Shown here piece after piece: positions 7,190 to 13,609 of a stretch of DNA of 21,091 bases. Position 1 is the first letter of the stretch, and every line of letters begins with the position of its first letter. A program made the position numbers and the translations under genes. Origin of the DNA: Streptococcus vestibularis ATCC 49124 (GTDB taxonomy: Bacteria; Bacillota; Bacilli; Lactobacillales; Streptococcaceae); assembly GCF_000188295.1 (NCBI RefSeq), contig NZ_GL831112.1, forward strand, positions 438,075 to 459,165, written 5' to 3'. The notes under the pieces are model-generated. The model ran no database searches. It was not told where the DNA came from and saw only the letters and a program-made list of their open reading frames with translations.

Positions 7190-7198
7190 ATTATAACA
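7190..7198 (-). promoter_or_regulatory. Probable tetR promoter (extended -10)
   Basis: Reverse strand reads TGTTATAAT, a perfect extended -10, about 85 bases before the tetR start. The leader contains a 13-base near-palindrome (ATTCCA, A, TGGAAT; 7139-7151) whose centre resembles the CCAATGG core of operator 2. It could be a weak autoregulatory site. Confidence 0.5.
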
Positions 7199-7290
7199 CA
7201 CTTATACATAGCTTGCCTAATCATTTTTGTTCATTGTATTTTGAAATTATTTTCTATAACTATTTTTTATTAAAAAATCTAAAAAAGTAG

Positions 7291-7319
7291 TTGTTAACAT
7301 ACCAAAGGTATGTTAAAAT
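7291..7319 (+). promoter_or_regulatory. Promoter of the protease/ABC operon
   Basis: TTGTTA (7291-7296), a 17-base spacer, and TAAAAT (7314-7319). Operator 1 fills the whole spacer, the classical position for a repressor that blocks polymerase. Confidence 0.65.
7294..7316. promoter_or_regulatory. Operator 1 of the TetR-family regulator
   Basis: Perfect inverted repeat: arms TTAACATACC and GGTATGTTAA around AAA. It shares the core ACATACC-N3-GGTATGT with operator 2. Centre at 7305, between the -35 and -10. Confidence 0.85.
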
Positions 7320-7322
7320 CAA

Positions 7323-7345
7323 ACTACATACCAATGGTATGTAGT
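7323..7345. promoter_or_regulatory. Operator 2 of the TetR-family regulator
   Basis: Perfect inverted repeat: arms ACTACATACC and GGTATGTAGT around AAT. Its centre (7334) is 29 bases from that of operator 1, just under three helical turns, so two dimers could bind on nearly the same face. It covers the predicted transcription start. Confidence 0.85.
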
Positions 7346-7360
7346 AGGACATGTCCTACT
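7343..7360. promoter_or_regulatory. Perfect 18-bp palindrome next to operator 2
   Basis: AGTAGGACATGTCCTACT is fully self-complementary with no spacer and shares its first three bases with operator 2. Its sequence (GGACATGTCC) differs from the TetR operators, so it may bind a second regulator or form a hairpin at the 5' end of the transcript. A further small palindrome, TGATCGATCA, follows at 7366-7375. Confidence 0.6.
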
Positions 7361-7448
7361 TAAAATGATCGATCAGATAAATTAATGGGATGAATCTATT
7401 ATAGAATCGTTACCTCATCAATTAATCGGGGATCCTTTATTTGAATTA

Positions 7449-8147
7449 TTGAAAGAGAATCATTTCTTTGAAAGTGGTAACTCTATCCCGAATTCTGATA
7501 ATAACTACTTACTTTTTCTTAGAATTTTAGCAATCATTTTTGGAGGAGGTGCTATAGTTTACAATTTATTTTGTATAACGAAACTCCCTTTTCTTGAATA
7601 TGATTTTGGTAGAGAGAACCAAATTTTGCTTTTAATATTTGGAGTGTTCTTCTCATTGTTTACCACAATAATACATGAAGGAATGCATATTTTGTTTTCA
7701 AATAATGTTACAAATATAGGGAAAGTTCTACGTTTTTCTTGGAAGAAATCAGTAGCAACAGTTGATTTGACACATGTTTGGCTTTGGCCACTTTTTGAAA
7801 GAAGTATGGCTATTTTAGCAGGCCCATTGTTTGATAGTATTATCTTGTCTTGTTTTTACCTAATAAGTGATTATTTTTTTAGTCCATATATAACAATATC
7901 CATTTATATTATGATTTTTAGATTATTGTGGCAATTACGACTTATAGAACATACTGATGGCCGATTACTGATATATATGTTATTTGATAATCCATTTTTG
8001 AAAAATAATTTTGATAATAATAGAGATTCTTTAACAAATAAAGAAAAGATAGTATGGAGAGCATGTCGTATTTTTAGCACTATTATAACTATCTTGCTAT
8101 TATTACTTCTTTTATTTTTTGTAGCACAGATTGTGAGGTATTCATGA
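7449..8147 (+). CDS. Membrane zinc metalloprotease, M50-like (HExxH)
   Basis: A 232-residue integral membrane protein with about five or six hydrophobic segments (near 22-45, 57-75, 118-140, 147-165, 208-228). It has the zinc motif HEGMH at residues 76-80 inside a membrane segment, AGPLFD at 124-129, and TDGR at 169-172. That order (HExxH, GP, then a DG near the end) fits M50 / peptide zinc-metalloprotease proteins found with ABC exporters in peptide loci; D170 would be the third zinc ligand. DUF3267-type zincins are an alternative. Start problem: the TTG at 7449 is the only usual start codon in frame and its ribosome site is poor. Coding-like sequence (DESIIESLPHQLIGDPLFEL) continues upstream in frame to 7386, so the natural start was probably the ATG at 7385, now out of frame by one base. 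The stop overlaps the next gene (ATGA). Confidence 0.72.
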   Translation: MKENHFFESGNSIPNSDNNYLLFLRILAIIFGGGAIVYNLFCITKLPFLEYDFGRENQILLLIFGVFFSLFTTIIHEGMHILFSNNVTNIGKVLRFSWKKSVATVDLTHVWLWPLFERSMAILAGPLFDSIILSCFYLISDYFFSPYITISIYIMIFRLLWQLRLIEHTDGRLLIYMLFDNPFLKNNFDNNRDSLTNKEKIVWRACRIFSTIITILLLLLLLFFVAQIVRYS

Positions 8148-9064
8148 AACAAGAAACTATTGTTGTAAGACATTTGAAAAAGTCTTACGGTCAAAAAAAT
8201 GTTACAGATGACATTAGTATTACTTTTTATAGTAGTCAGATCGTTGCAATTGTAGGTCATAACGGAGCTGGAAAGAGTACGTTTCTGAATCAAATAAATG
8301 GCACAGTAGCCTCAGATAAGGGGACAATACATATTAAAGGAGTAGATGTAACCAAACAACCTGGAAAAGCGAGAGAACTTGTTTCTTCTATGCCACAGTT
8401 TCAAGTACCAATTAAGGGAGTCACAGTACAGGAAGCAATTAAATGCATTGGTGCTGTAAAAGGAATGAATTCTTCAGCGGTTGAAAGTCGTACCAAAGAA
8501 TTAATTGATTTCTTAGAGATTAACCAATGGAAGCATACAGCTGGCGAAAAGCTTTCAGGTGGACTTCAGCGATTAACATCTTTTGCGATGTCAGTCGTCG
8601 ATATCCCATCTATTTTAGTTCTGGACGAGCCAACTAATGATGTTGATCCATTTAGAAGGACTTTGATATGGCGTTACTTGCGTTCTCTTGCAAATTTAGG
8701 AACAACAGTTATCATTGTCAGTCATAATTTATTTGAGGTAGAGAGGTATGCTGATCGATACTTACTATTTGATAAAGGGCGTATTAAAAGAGATGTGCTT
8801 GTATCAGAGTCTAAAAATGCTCGTCAGTTAAAGCATCAAGTATCGCTATCAGGTGTTAATAAAGAGGAACTTTTTCATTTCTTGAATCATAATAACTTGA
8901 AATATGATGATGTTGAAAAACGTTTGATTTTTACAGTCAGTGAAGATTGTTTTACAGAGGTAATATCGGTTATTTTTGATTTACTGAAAACAGATAGAAT
9001 TGTTAGTTATGAGATAAAGTTGAGAACTCTCTCTGATGACTACGAGGAGTACATAAATGAATAA
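8144..9064 (+). CDS. ABC transporter ATP-binding protein (first)
   Basis: A 306-residue ATPase with a complete motif set: Walker A GHNGAGKST at 38-46, Q-loop Q85, signature LSGGLQR at 137-143, Walker B ILVLDE at 157-162 and H-loop H194. Residues about 215-306 form an extra C-terminal domain, as in many drug and peptide exporter ATPases. It should power the ABC-2 permease encoded next, which overlaps it by 8 bases. The start overlaps the protease stop (ATGA) with GAGGT upstream, so the two are translationally coupled. Substrate unknown; the protease neighbour suggests a peptide, but that is inference. Confidence 0.93.
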   Translation: MKQETIVVRHLKKSYGQKNVTDDISITFYSSQIVAIVGHNGAGKSTFLNQINGTVASDKGTIHIKGVDVTKQPGKARELVSSMPQFQVPIKGVTVQEAIKCIGAVKGMNSSAVESRTKELIDFLEINQWKHTAGEKLSGGLQRLTSFAMSVVDIPSILVLDEPTNDVDPFRRTLIWRYLRSLANLGTTVIIVSHNLFEVERYADRYLLFDKGRIKRDVLVSESKNARQLKHQVSLSGVNKEELFHFLNHNNLKYDDVEKRLIFTVSEDCFTEVISVIFDLLKTDRIVSYEIKLRTLSDDYEEYINE

Positions 9065-9800
9065 TAGTCAAAAAAGGTTATCTAAATTCGGTGGATTGGT
9101 AAAATGGAGCTTACTTCGTCACAGGTTTTATATTCCAGTCTTTGTTGTGGTTCAAATCATTTTATCATTTGCTGTCATTTATGGTTTTCTATTCATTACC
9201 AATTCAACTAATCAAGCAGAGAAGTCTTATCTTTGTACAGGAGCTATGGCTATAAATGTGATTGCTGTTACTTGTGTGCTAGCACCTCAAATTGTTAGTG
9301 AGGCTAAGCAAAATGGTGTTTACGAATATCAGAAAACATTGCCTGTTTCGAGAGTAGAGATACTGTTGTCTGATTTATTAATTTGGGGATTATTATGTCT
9401 ACCAGGAATCTTATCAAGTATATTGATTAGCAAATTTGGTTTTGGGTTAGATGTTTCAATCGGGATTAATTCAATCTTATCTGTATTATTGATTATTTTT
9501 TCCTTGTTATTAGTTGGTTTTGCGATTGCCTATATTCTACCAACAAATGTTGTTCCCTTAGTAACACAGCTAATTATGATTGGTGGATTGATGTTTTCTC
9601 CAATTATCTATGCAGCAGATAGACTACCTTCATGGACGATAACCTTATATAAGTATTTTCCTTTTGTACCAGCTAGTCAGATAATCCGTTCATCCATTTT
9701 TAGACTAGAGTACGTTGACAGCAAGAATTTTTCCACGCTAATAGTTTGGGCTTGCTTTGGATTTTTTGTATCACTAATAACATTATCTAGGAGGAAATAG
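9057..9800 (+). CDS. ABC-2-type permease (first)
   Basis: A 247-residue protein with six predicted membrane segments (near 25-50, 62-78, 103-125, 132-158, 165-187, 225-243). The loop QNGVYEYQKTLPVSRVEILL and the motif FSPIIYAADRLPSW are typical of ABC-2 exporters (drug, bacteriocin-immunity and polysaccharide types). The start lies inside the end of the ATPase gene, with GAGGAG upstream. It most likely pairs with the first ATPase to form an exporter. The gene has no relatives I can name more precisely. Confidence 0.85.
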   Translation: MNNSQKRLSKFGGLVKWSLLRHRFYIPVFVVVQIILSFAVIYGFLFITNSTNQAEKSYLCTGAMAINVIAVTCVLAPQIVSEAKQNGVYEYQKTLPVSRVEILLSDLLIWGLLCLPGILSSILISKFGFGLDVSIGINSILSVLLIIFSLLLVGFAIAYILPTNVVPLVTQLIMIGGLMFSPIIYAADRLPSWTITLYKYFPFVPASQIIRSSIFRLEYVDSKNFSTLIVWACFGFFVSLITLSRRK

Positions 9801-9802
9801 AT

Positions 9803-10519
9803 ATGAGTAAGTTAACAGTTTCTAATTTAACAAAAGTTGTAAAGAACAAGACGCTATTAAATAACGTCTGCCTTTCCTTGAACTATGGGCAAGTCTATAG
9901 TGTTATAGGAGATAATGGTGCAGGAAAAACAACACTATTCCGATGTATTTTGGGATTAAGTCAACCTATTGGAACCGTTGCTCTTGACGATAAAGTCGTA
10001 AATTCTTTCAATTATAACGAATTCCTTAAAAAAGTCGGTGTTGTCTTTCCTTTTCCAGATAGCTTTGGAGCTTATACTGTGAAAGAGGTTTTTGAAAATC
10101 ATACACGTTATTATGCTTGTCAATCTGTGGATGTTGAAAGTTATCTAAAAAAATTTGGACTAAATGTTTACTTAGGAGATATGATTTGTAAATTTTCTTT
10201 AGGTATGAAGCAACGCCTTAATATTGCCTTAGCATGTTTACATAATCCAGATATATTGATACTAGATGAACCATTTAATGGTTTGGATAGAGATGGGATT
10301 CTTTTCCTTCAGCATCTTTTGCTGGATTTCAAAAAACAAGAGAAGTTGATTATTATTTCAAGCCATTCATTTGCTGAATTAGAGAAGATAACTGATCGCC
10401 TTATTTTTATTCAGCAAGGAGAAATTTTAGTCGATACAGATGTTTTGGAAATTAAGAGACAAGGTTTTGAAACTTTTGAACAATTCTATAGAAAAATAAA
10501 AGAGGAATACGGTGTATGA
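9803..10519 (+). CDS. ABC transporter ATP-binding protein (second)
   Basis: A 238-residue ATPase, shorter than the first and clearly a different subtype. It has Walker A GDNGAGKTT at 36-44, a signature FSLGMKQR at 131-138 (LSGGQ replaced by FSLGM, common in lantibiotic-immunity and bacitracin-type exporters), Walker B ILILDEP at 151-157, and H-loop H188. A strong AGGAGG ribosome site ends the preceding gene, with two bases between stop and start. It overlaps the next permease by ATGA, so it most likely drives that protein. The signature type favours an export or immunity role over import. Confidence 0.93.
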   Translation: MSKLTVSNLTKVVKNKTLLNNVCLSLNYGQVYSVIGDNGAGKTTLFRCILGLSQPIGTVALDDKVVNSFNYNEFLKKVGVVFPFPDSFGAYTVKEVFENHTRYYACQSVDVESYLKKFGLNVYLGDMICKFSLGMKQRLNIALACLHNPDILILDEPFNGLDRDGILFLQHLLLDFKKQEKLIIISSHSFAELEKITDRLIFIQQGEILVDTDVLEIKRQGFETFEQFYRKIKEEYGV

Positions 10520-11247
10520 AGGAACAGATCATCTATGAGTTCACTACCCATGGTCGTCATTTTAGGGGAATTATGTGGACAAATATATTAGTCAACTTAT
10601 CAGCTTTGATTTTTTTCAGTTTTGTAGGACATTTTGAGTCATCTGATCAAAACTCTATTTTAACTGACTCTGCAGGCATAATGACTTTGGCTTCAACATT
10701 AACAGTATCTGTTGCTGCTATTTATGGTGTTGTCATTCTAAATCGATTGTTATTAAAAGACTATATTGGAAATGCAAGGGAAATTATCTTTTTATTTCCA
10801 GGCGGTAGATTTGAGATATTCCTAAGTAAAGTTATTTCTTTGTCTATTCATTGTTTTTTTAGTCTAGTTCCTGTTTTGTTGCTTGAAAATCTTATTTTTT
10901 ATTTTGTAGGACTCTCTCTTGGTGTTTTATCAACTGGCCTGTTTGTATATGGGTTAAAAGCTATCTTCGTAGCTATGTTTGCAGGCTTTTTTGTACTTAT
11001 CGTAGTGTTAACTTCAATACTGGTAGGCCAAGTGACACAATCAATTAATGTTCCCATTATTGTATCTATAATAATTGTGTCAATTATGGGAAATTTTGTA
11101 GCCTACCTATATCAATTGAACAATTTAATTATAGTACTTCTGACTCTATGTGTAGCAGTTTTAGTTTGCCTAGCAATTAGTATTTTAATTGATAGAGTTA
11201 AAAAAGATGATTTGATAAAGAATACACCTATAAAAAATGGCAAGTAG
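10516..11247 (+). CDS. ABC-type permease subunit (second)
   Basis: A 243-residue membrane protein with about six hydrophobic segments (near 22-40, 53-75, 100-125, 130-170, 173-195, 200-222) and a lysine-rich tail. It is not obviously similar to the first permease, and I recognise no specific family beyond ABC-2-like. LKDYIGNAREIIFLFPGGR resembles the cytoplasmic loop before segment 3 in ABC-2 permeases (compare the QKTLPVSR loop of the first). It is translationally coupled to the second ATPase and is the last gene of the cassette. An 8-bp inverted repeat (AAATGGCA at 11235-11242, TGCCATTT at 11284-11291) spans its stop, but the loop is too long for a normal terminator. Confidence 0.8.
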   Translation: MKEQIIYEFTTHGRHFRGIMWTNILVNLSALIFFSFVGHFESSDQNSILTDSAGIMTLASTLTVSVAAIYGVVILNRLLLKDYIGNAREIIFLFPGGRFEIFLSKVISLSIHCFFSLVPVLLLENLIFYFVGLSLGVLSTGLFVYGLKAIFVAMFAGFFVLIVVLTSILVGQVTQSINVPIIVSIIIVSIMGNFVAYLYQLNNLIIVLLTLCVAVLVCLAISILIDRVKKDDLIKNTPIKNGK

Positions 11248-11302
11248 AAAATCATTAAGAGCAACTTTTTTGGTATTACTCTATGCCATTTCCTGTAAAA
11301 TA

Positions 11303-12059
11303 AGATACTGTCAATAATTATGTGTAAACACTCAAGTAGAGTTGAAGAATGTTAATCAAATAAACTTTCAAGTGTGTCAGAACATTGTCCAAACCCTTTA
11401 TGGATTCGTTGACTTTGCTTGAAATTATAATCTTCAAACAAAGTAACTAGGTAACGTTCCATAGCCTCCTCGTTAGGGAAAAGAACCTTCTTTTTCGTTT
11501 GACGTTTGATTTTTTTGTTAAGAGACTCAATGAGATTTGTCGAATAAATGCTGTGCCAAATCTGGTAGGGAAACTGATAAAAAGTTAAAAGATTATCCGT
11601 ATTCTCCAGACTTTCCATGACTTTCCTATACTTTGGTTCCCATCCGGCGATAAAGTCCTCTAAAGCTTGCACTGCTATTTCTAAATTTTCAGCATGATAA
11701 ATCGTTTTAAATTGCTCCAGAATAACCGCTCTATCTGCTCGTTTCACTTTACTAGCTAGATTTCGGCTAATATGAATTAAGCAACGTTATTGTTTAGCTA
11801 ATGGGTAAGCCTGACTGATAACCTGCTCAAGCCCCTTGAAGCCATCGGTCACTACAAGAGAAACCTGTTGGATTCCTTGGTTTTGAAGCTTGTCTAACAG
11901 GGTGGACCAAGAAGCATTGTTTTCATTTGGGATGATTTCATATCCAAGAACAGCCTTCTGTCCTTCTGGTGTAATGCCAAGTGCGATATGAATACATTCT
12001 TTACTAACGGTTCCACGCCTTAGTTGATATTGAGACCCGCTAGTCGGGTCAGCTAGCAA
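11303..12059 (-). mobile_element. Truncated IS256-family insertion sequence
   Basis: The retained end is at the left. Bases 11303-11332 (GATACTGTCAATAATTATGTG and following AAACAC, read in two parts) resemble the terminal repeats of streptococcal IS256-family elements such as IS1191. The matching right repeat is absent before folE, and the 5' part of the transposase is gone. The element is therefore a one-ended fossil at the right edge of the accessory island. Confidence 0.7.
11352..12059 (-). pseudogene. IS256-family transposase, truncated and nonsense-mutated
   Basis: The two open segments (12059-11790 and 11786-11352) are in the same frame, separated by one TAA at 11787-11789. The protein runs AKQ-stop-RCLIHISRN, where the family has AKQQRCLIH, so a CAA-to-TAA change is likely. 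Retained: GTVSKECIHIALGI, the second catalytic Asp in VVTDGFKGL, and the catalytic Glu in NLIESLNKKIKR. Lost: about 170 N-terminal residues, including the DNA-binding region and the first catalytic Asp. Upstream of about 12030 the frame continues into unrelated hairpin-forming DNA (LADPTSGS), so the apparent start is not genuine. Inactive. Confidence 0.88.
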
Positions 12060-12106
12060 AGGTGGTGCTAAAGCCTAAGAGCAAACCACCCGTTAGACGG
12101 GTTGTT
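12034..12106. repeat. Hairpin cluster at the truncated end of the transposase
   Basis: Three pairings lie within 73 bases: GACCCG/CGGGTC (12034-12039 and 12045-12050, perfect), GGTGGT/ACCACC (12061-12066 and 12085-12090, perfect), and a 9-bp stem with one mismatch (12084-12092 and 12098-12106). The last two share bases, so they are alternative folds. No T-run follows. This stretch is foreign to the transposase and may be the end of another element; subterminal hairpins are typical of IS200/IS605 ends, but I cannot confirm that. Confidence 0.5.
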
Positions 12107-12169
12107 ATGACTGGCTAGGATTCAGCTTAGCAATTTTATTTTTTGCAAGAAAAATCAGGTAAAATGAGT

Positions 12170-12175
12170 TATAAT
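12170..12175 (+). promoter_or_regulatory. Probable folE promoter (-10)
   Basis: TATAAT, 31 bases before the folE start. The best -35-like sequence (TTGCAA, 12143-12148) is 21 bases away, which is too far, so the -35 is undefined. The upstream DNA is hairpin-rich IS-associated sequence, so the original folE promoter context may have been replaced. Confidence 0.5.
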
Positions 12176-12206
12176 AGATAATATTATAACGTTGCAAGAG
12201 GAAATT

Positions 12207-12770
12207 ATGGCAAATCAAGAAAAAGTAGAACAAGCAGTCTATCAATTATTGGAAGCTTTGGGTGAGAATCCTGAGCGTGAAGGTCTTTTGGATACGCCAA
12301 AACGTGTGGCTAAGATGTATGCTGAGATGTTTTCAGGTTTAAATGAAGACCCGAAAGATCAGTTTACAGCGGTTTTTTCAGAAGTTCATGATGAAGTTGT
12401 CCTTGTCAAGGATATTCCTTTTTACTCTATGTGTGAGCATCACTTGGTTCCTTTCTATGGCAAGGCTCATGTAGCCTATTTGCCAAGTGGGGATAAGGTG
12501 ACAGGACTATCAAAATTGGCACGTGCTGTTGAAGTGGCGGCCCGTCGTCCACAATTGCAAGAACGTCTTACAGATCAAGTCGCTACAGCGCTTGAAGAAG
12601 CCCTTAATCCTCGAGGGGTCTTTGTCATGGTGGAAGCTGAGCACATGTGTATGACTATGCGTGGTATTAAAAAACCAGGAAGTAAGACCATCACAACGGT
12701 TGCAAAAGGCCTCTATAAAGAAGACCGTGAAGAACGTAAGGAAATTCTTTCTTTGATGCGTGATTTTTAG
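12207..12770 (+). CDS. folE: GTP cyclohydrolase I (type IA)
   Basis: A 187-residue cytoplasmic enzyme converting GTP to dihydroneopterin triphosphate, the first step of folate synthesis. Zinc ligands are C76 and H79 in [12 protein letters not shown] and C148 in HMCMTMRG; catalytic histidines are H78 and H146. The length and single-domain layout match bacterial FolE. The ATG at 12207 follows GAGGAAA; a TTG five codons earlier lies before the ribosome site and is rejected. folP starts 8 bases after the stop, so the two form an operon. Confidence 0.97.
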   Translation: MANQEKVEQAVYQLLEALGENPEREGLLDTPKRVAKMYAEMFSGLNEDPKDQFTAVFSEVHDEVVLVKDIPFYSMCEHHLVPFYGKAHVAYLPSGDKVTGLSKLARAVEVAARRPQLQERLTDQVATALEEALNPRGVFVMVEAEHMCMTMRGIKKPGSKTITTVAKGLYKEDREERKEILSLMRDF

Positions 12771-12778
12771 GAGTTAAA

Positions 12779-13579
12779 ATGTTTATTGGTAAACATGAAA
12801 TTGCAGGTAAGGCCTGCATTATGGGAATCTTGAATGTCACCCCAGATTCTTTCTCAGACGGTGGTGATTTTGTCACAATAGAAGATGCATTGGCTCAGGC
12901 TGAGCGTATGATTGCGCAAGGGGCTAGCATTATCGATGTGGGTGGTGAATCTACAAGACCCGGAGCAGAATTTGTAACCGAGGAAGAAGAGATTGCTCGT
13001 ATTGTGCCAATTATACAAGCTATTAAGGCAAAATATGATGTTCTTATCAGTATTGATACCTACAAGACAGCCACTGCCAGAGCTGCTTTAGAAGCAGGTG
13101 CAGATATTCTTAATGATGTCTGGGCAGGACTTTATGATGGTCAGATACTAGCCTTAGCAGCTGAAAAAAATGTACCGATTATCCTCATGCATAATCAAAA
13201 AGAAGAAAAATACAGTGATGTCACAGAGAATGTCTGTACTTTCCTTAGTCAACGTACGCAAGCTGCCTTGGAAGCAGGTGTAGCTAAAGAAAATATTTGG
13301 ATTGATCCTGGCTTTGGCTTTGCTAAAAATGTCCAACACAATATTGACCTGCTTAGAGGCTTGGATAAAGTTGTTGGACTTGGGTATCCTGTTCTTTTTG
13401 GGATTTCTCGTAAGCGTGTTGTGGATTATCTCCTAGGTGGAAATATTCCTGCCAAGGACCGTGATCAAGGGACAGCTGCTTTATCTGCCTATGCTGTTGG
13501 CAAGGGATGCCAAATTGTCCGTGTCCATAATGTTGAAGTCAATCGTGATATTGTTAAGACTATCTCAGGAATTTTATGA
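12779..13579 (+). CDS. folP: Dihydropteroate synthase
   Basis: A 266-residue TIM-barrel enzyme joining p-aminobenzoate to the pterin pyrophosphate; it is the sulfonamide target. Signatures: GILNVTPDSFSDGG at 16-29, the STRPGA loop around 59-64, DPGFGFAK, GISRKR and the final RVHNV. The STRPGA loop has normal length: the small duplications that cause sulfonamide resistance in pneumococcus are absent here. AGGAG at the end of folE serves as its ribosome site. It ends at a bidirectional terminator shared with the convergent amylase gene. Confidence 0.97.
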   Translation: MFIGKHEIAGKACIMGILNVTPDSFSDGGDFVTIEDALAQAERMIAQGASIIDVGGESTRPGAEFVTEEEEIARIVPIIQAIKAKYDVLISIDTYKTATARAALEAGADILNDVWAGLYDGQILALAAEKNVPIILMHNQKEEKYSDVTENVCTFLSQRTQAALEAGVAKENIWIDPGFGFAKNVQHNIDLLRGLDKVVGLGYPVLFGISRKRVVDYLLGGNIPAKDRDQGTAALSAYAVGKGCQIVRVHNVEVNRDIVKTISGIL

Positions 13580-13583
13580 AATT

Positions 13584-13607
13584 AAAAAAGCTCAATTGAG
13601 CTTTTTT
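13584..13607. terminator. Bidirectional terminator between folP and the amylase gene
   Basis: A self-complementary stretch: AAAAAAGCTCAA followed by TTGAGCTTTTTT. It gives a hairpin with a T-run on both strands, five bases after the folP stop and just after the amylase stop. Confidence 0.9.
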
Positions 13608-13609
13608 TC

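Noticed and set aside
7351..7368. Five-codon peptide frame in the operon leader as a precursor peptide
   Set aside because: Only MSYLK, no ribosome site, and inside the palindromes; too short to support as a precursor.
7904..8293. 129-codon leftward frame across the protease and first ATPase genes
   Set aside because: Covers the ATPase Walker A region antisense; no ribosome site or domain.
12779..13579. Sulfonamide-resistance duplication in folP
   Set aside because: The STRPGA loop has normal length with no repeated residues.
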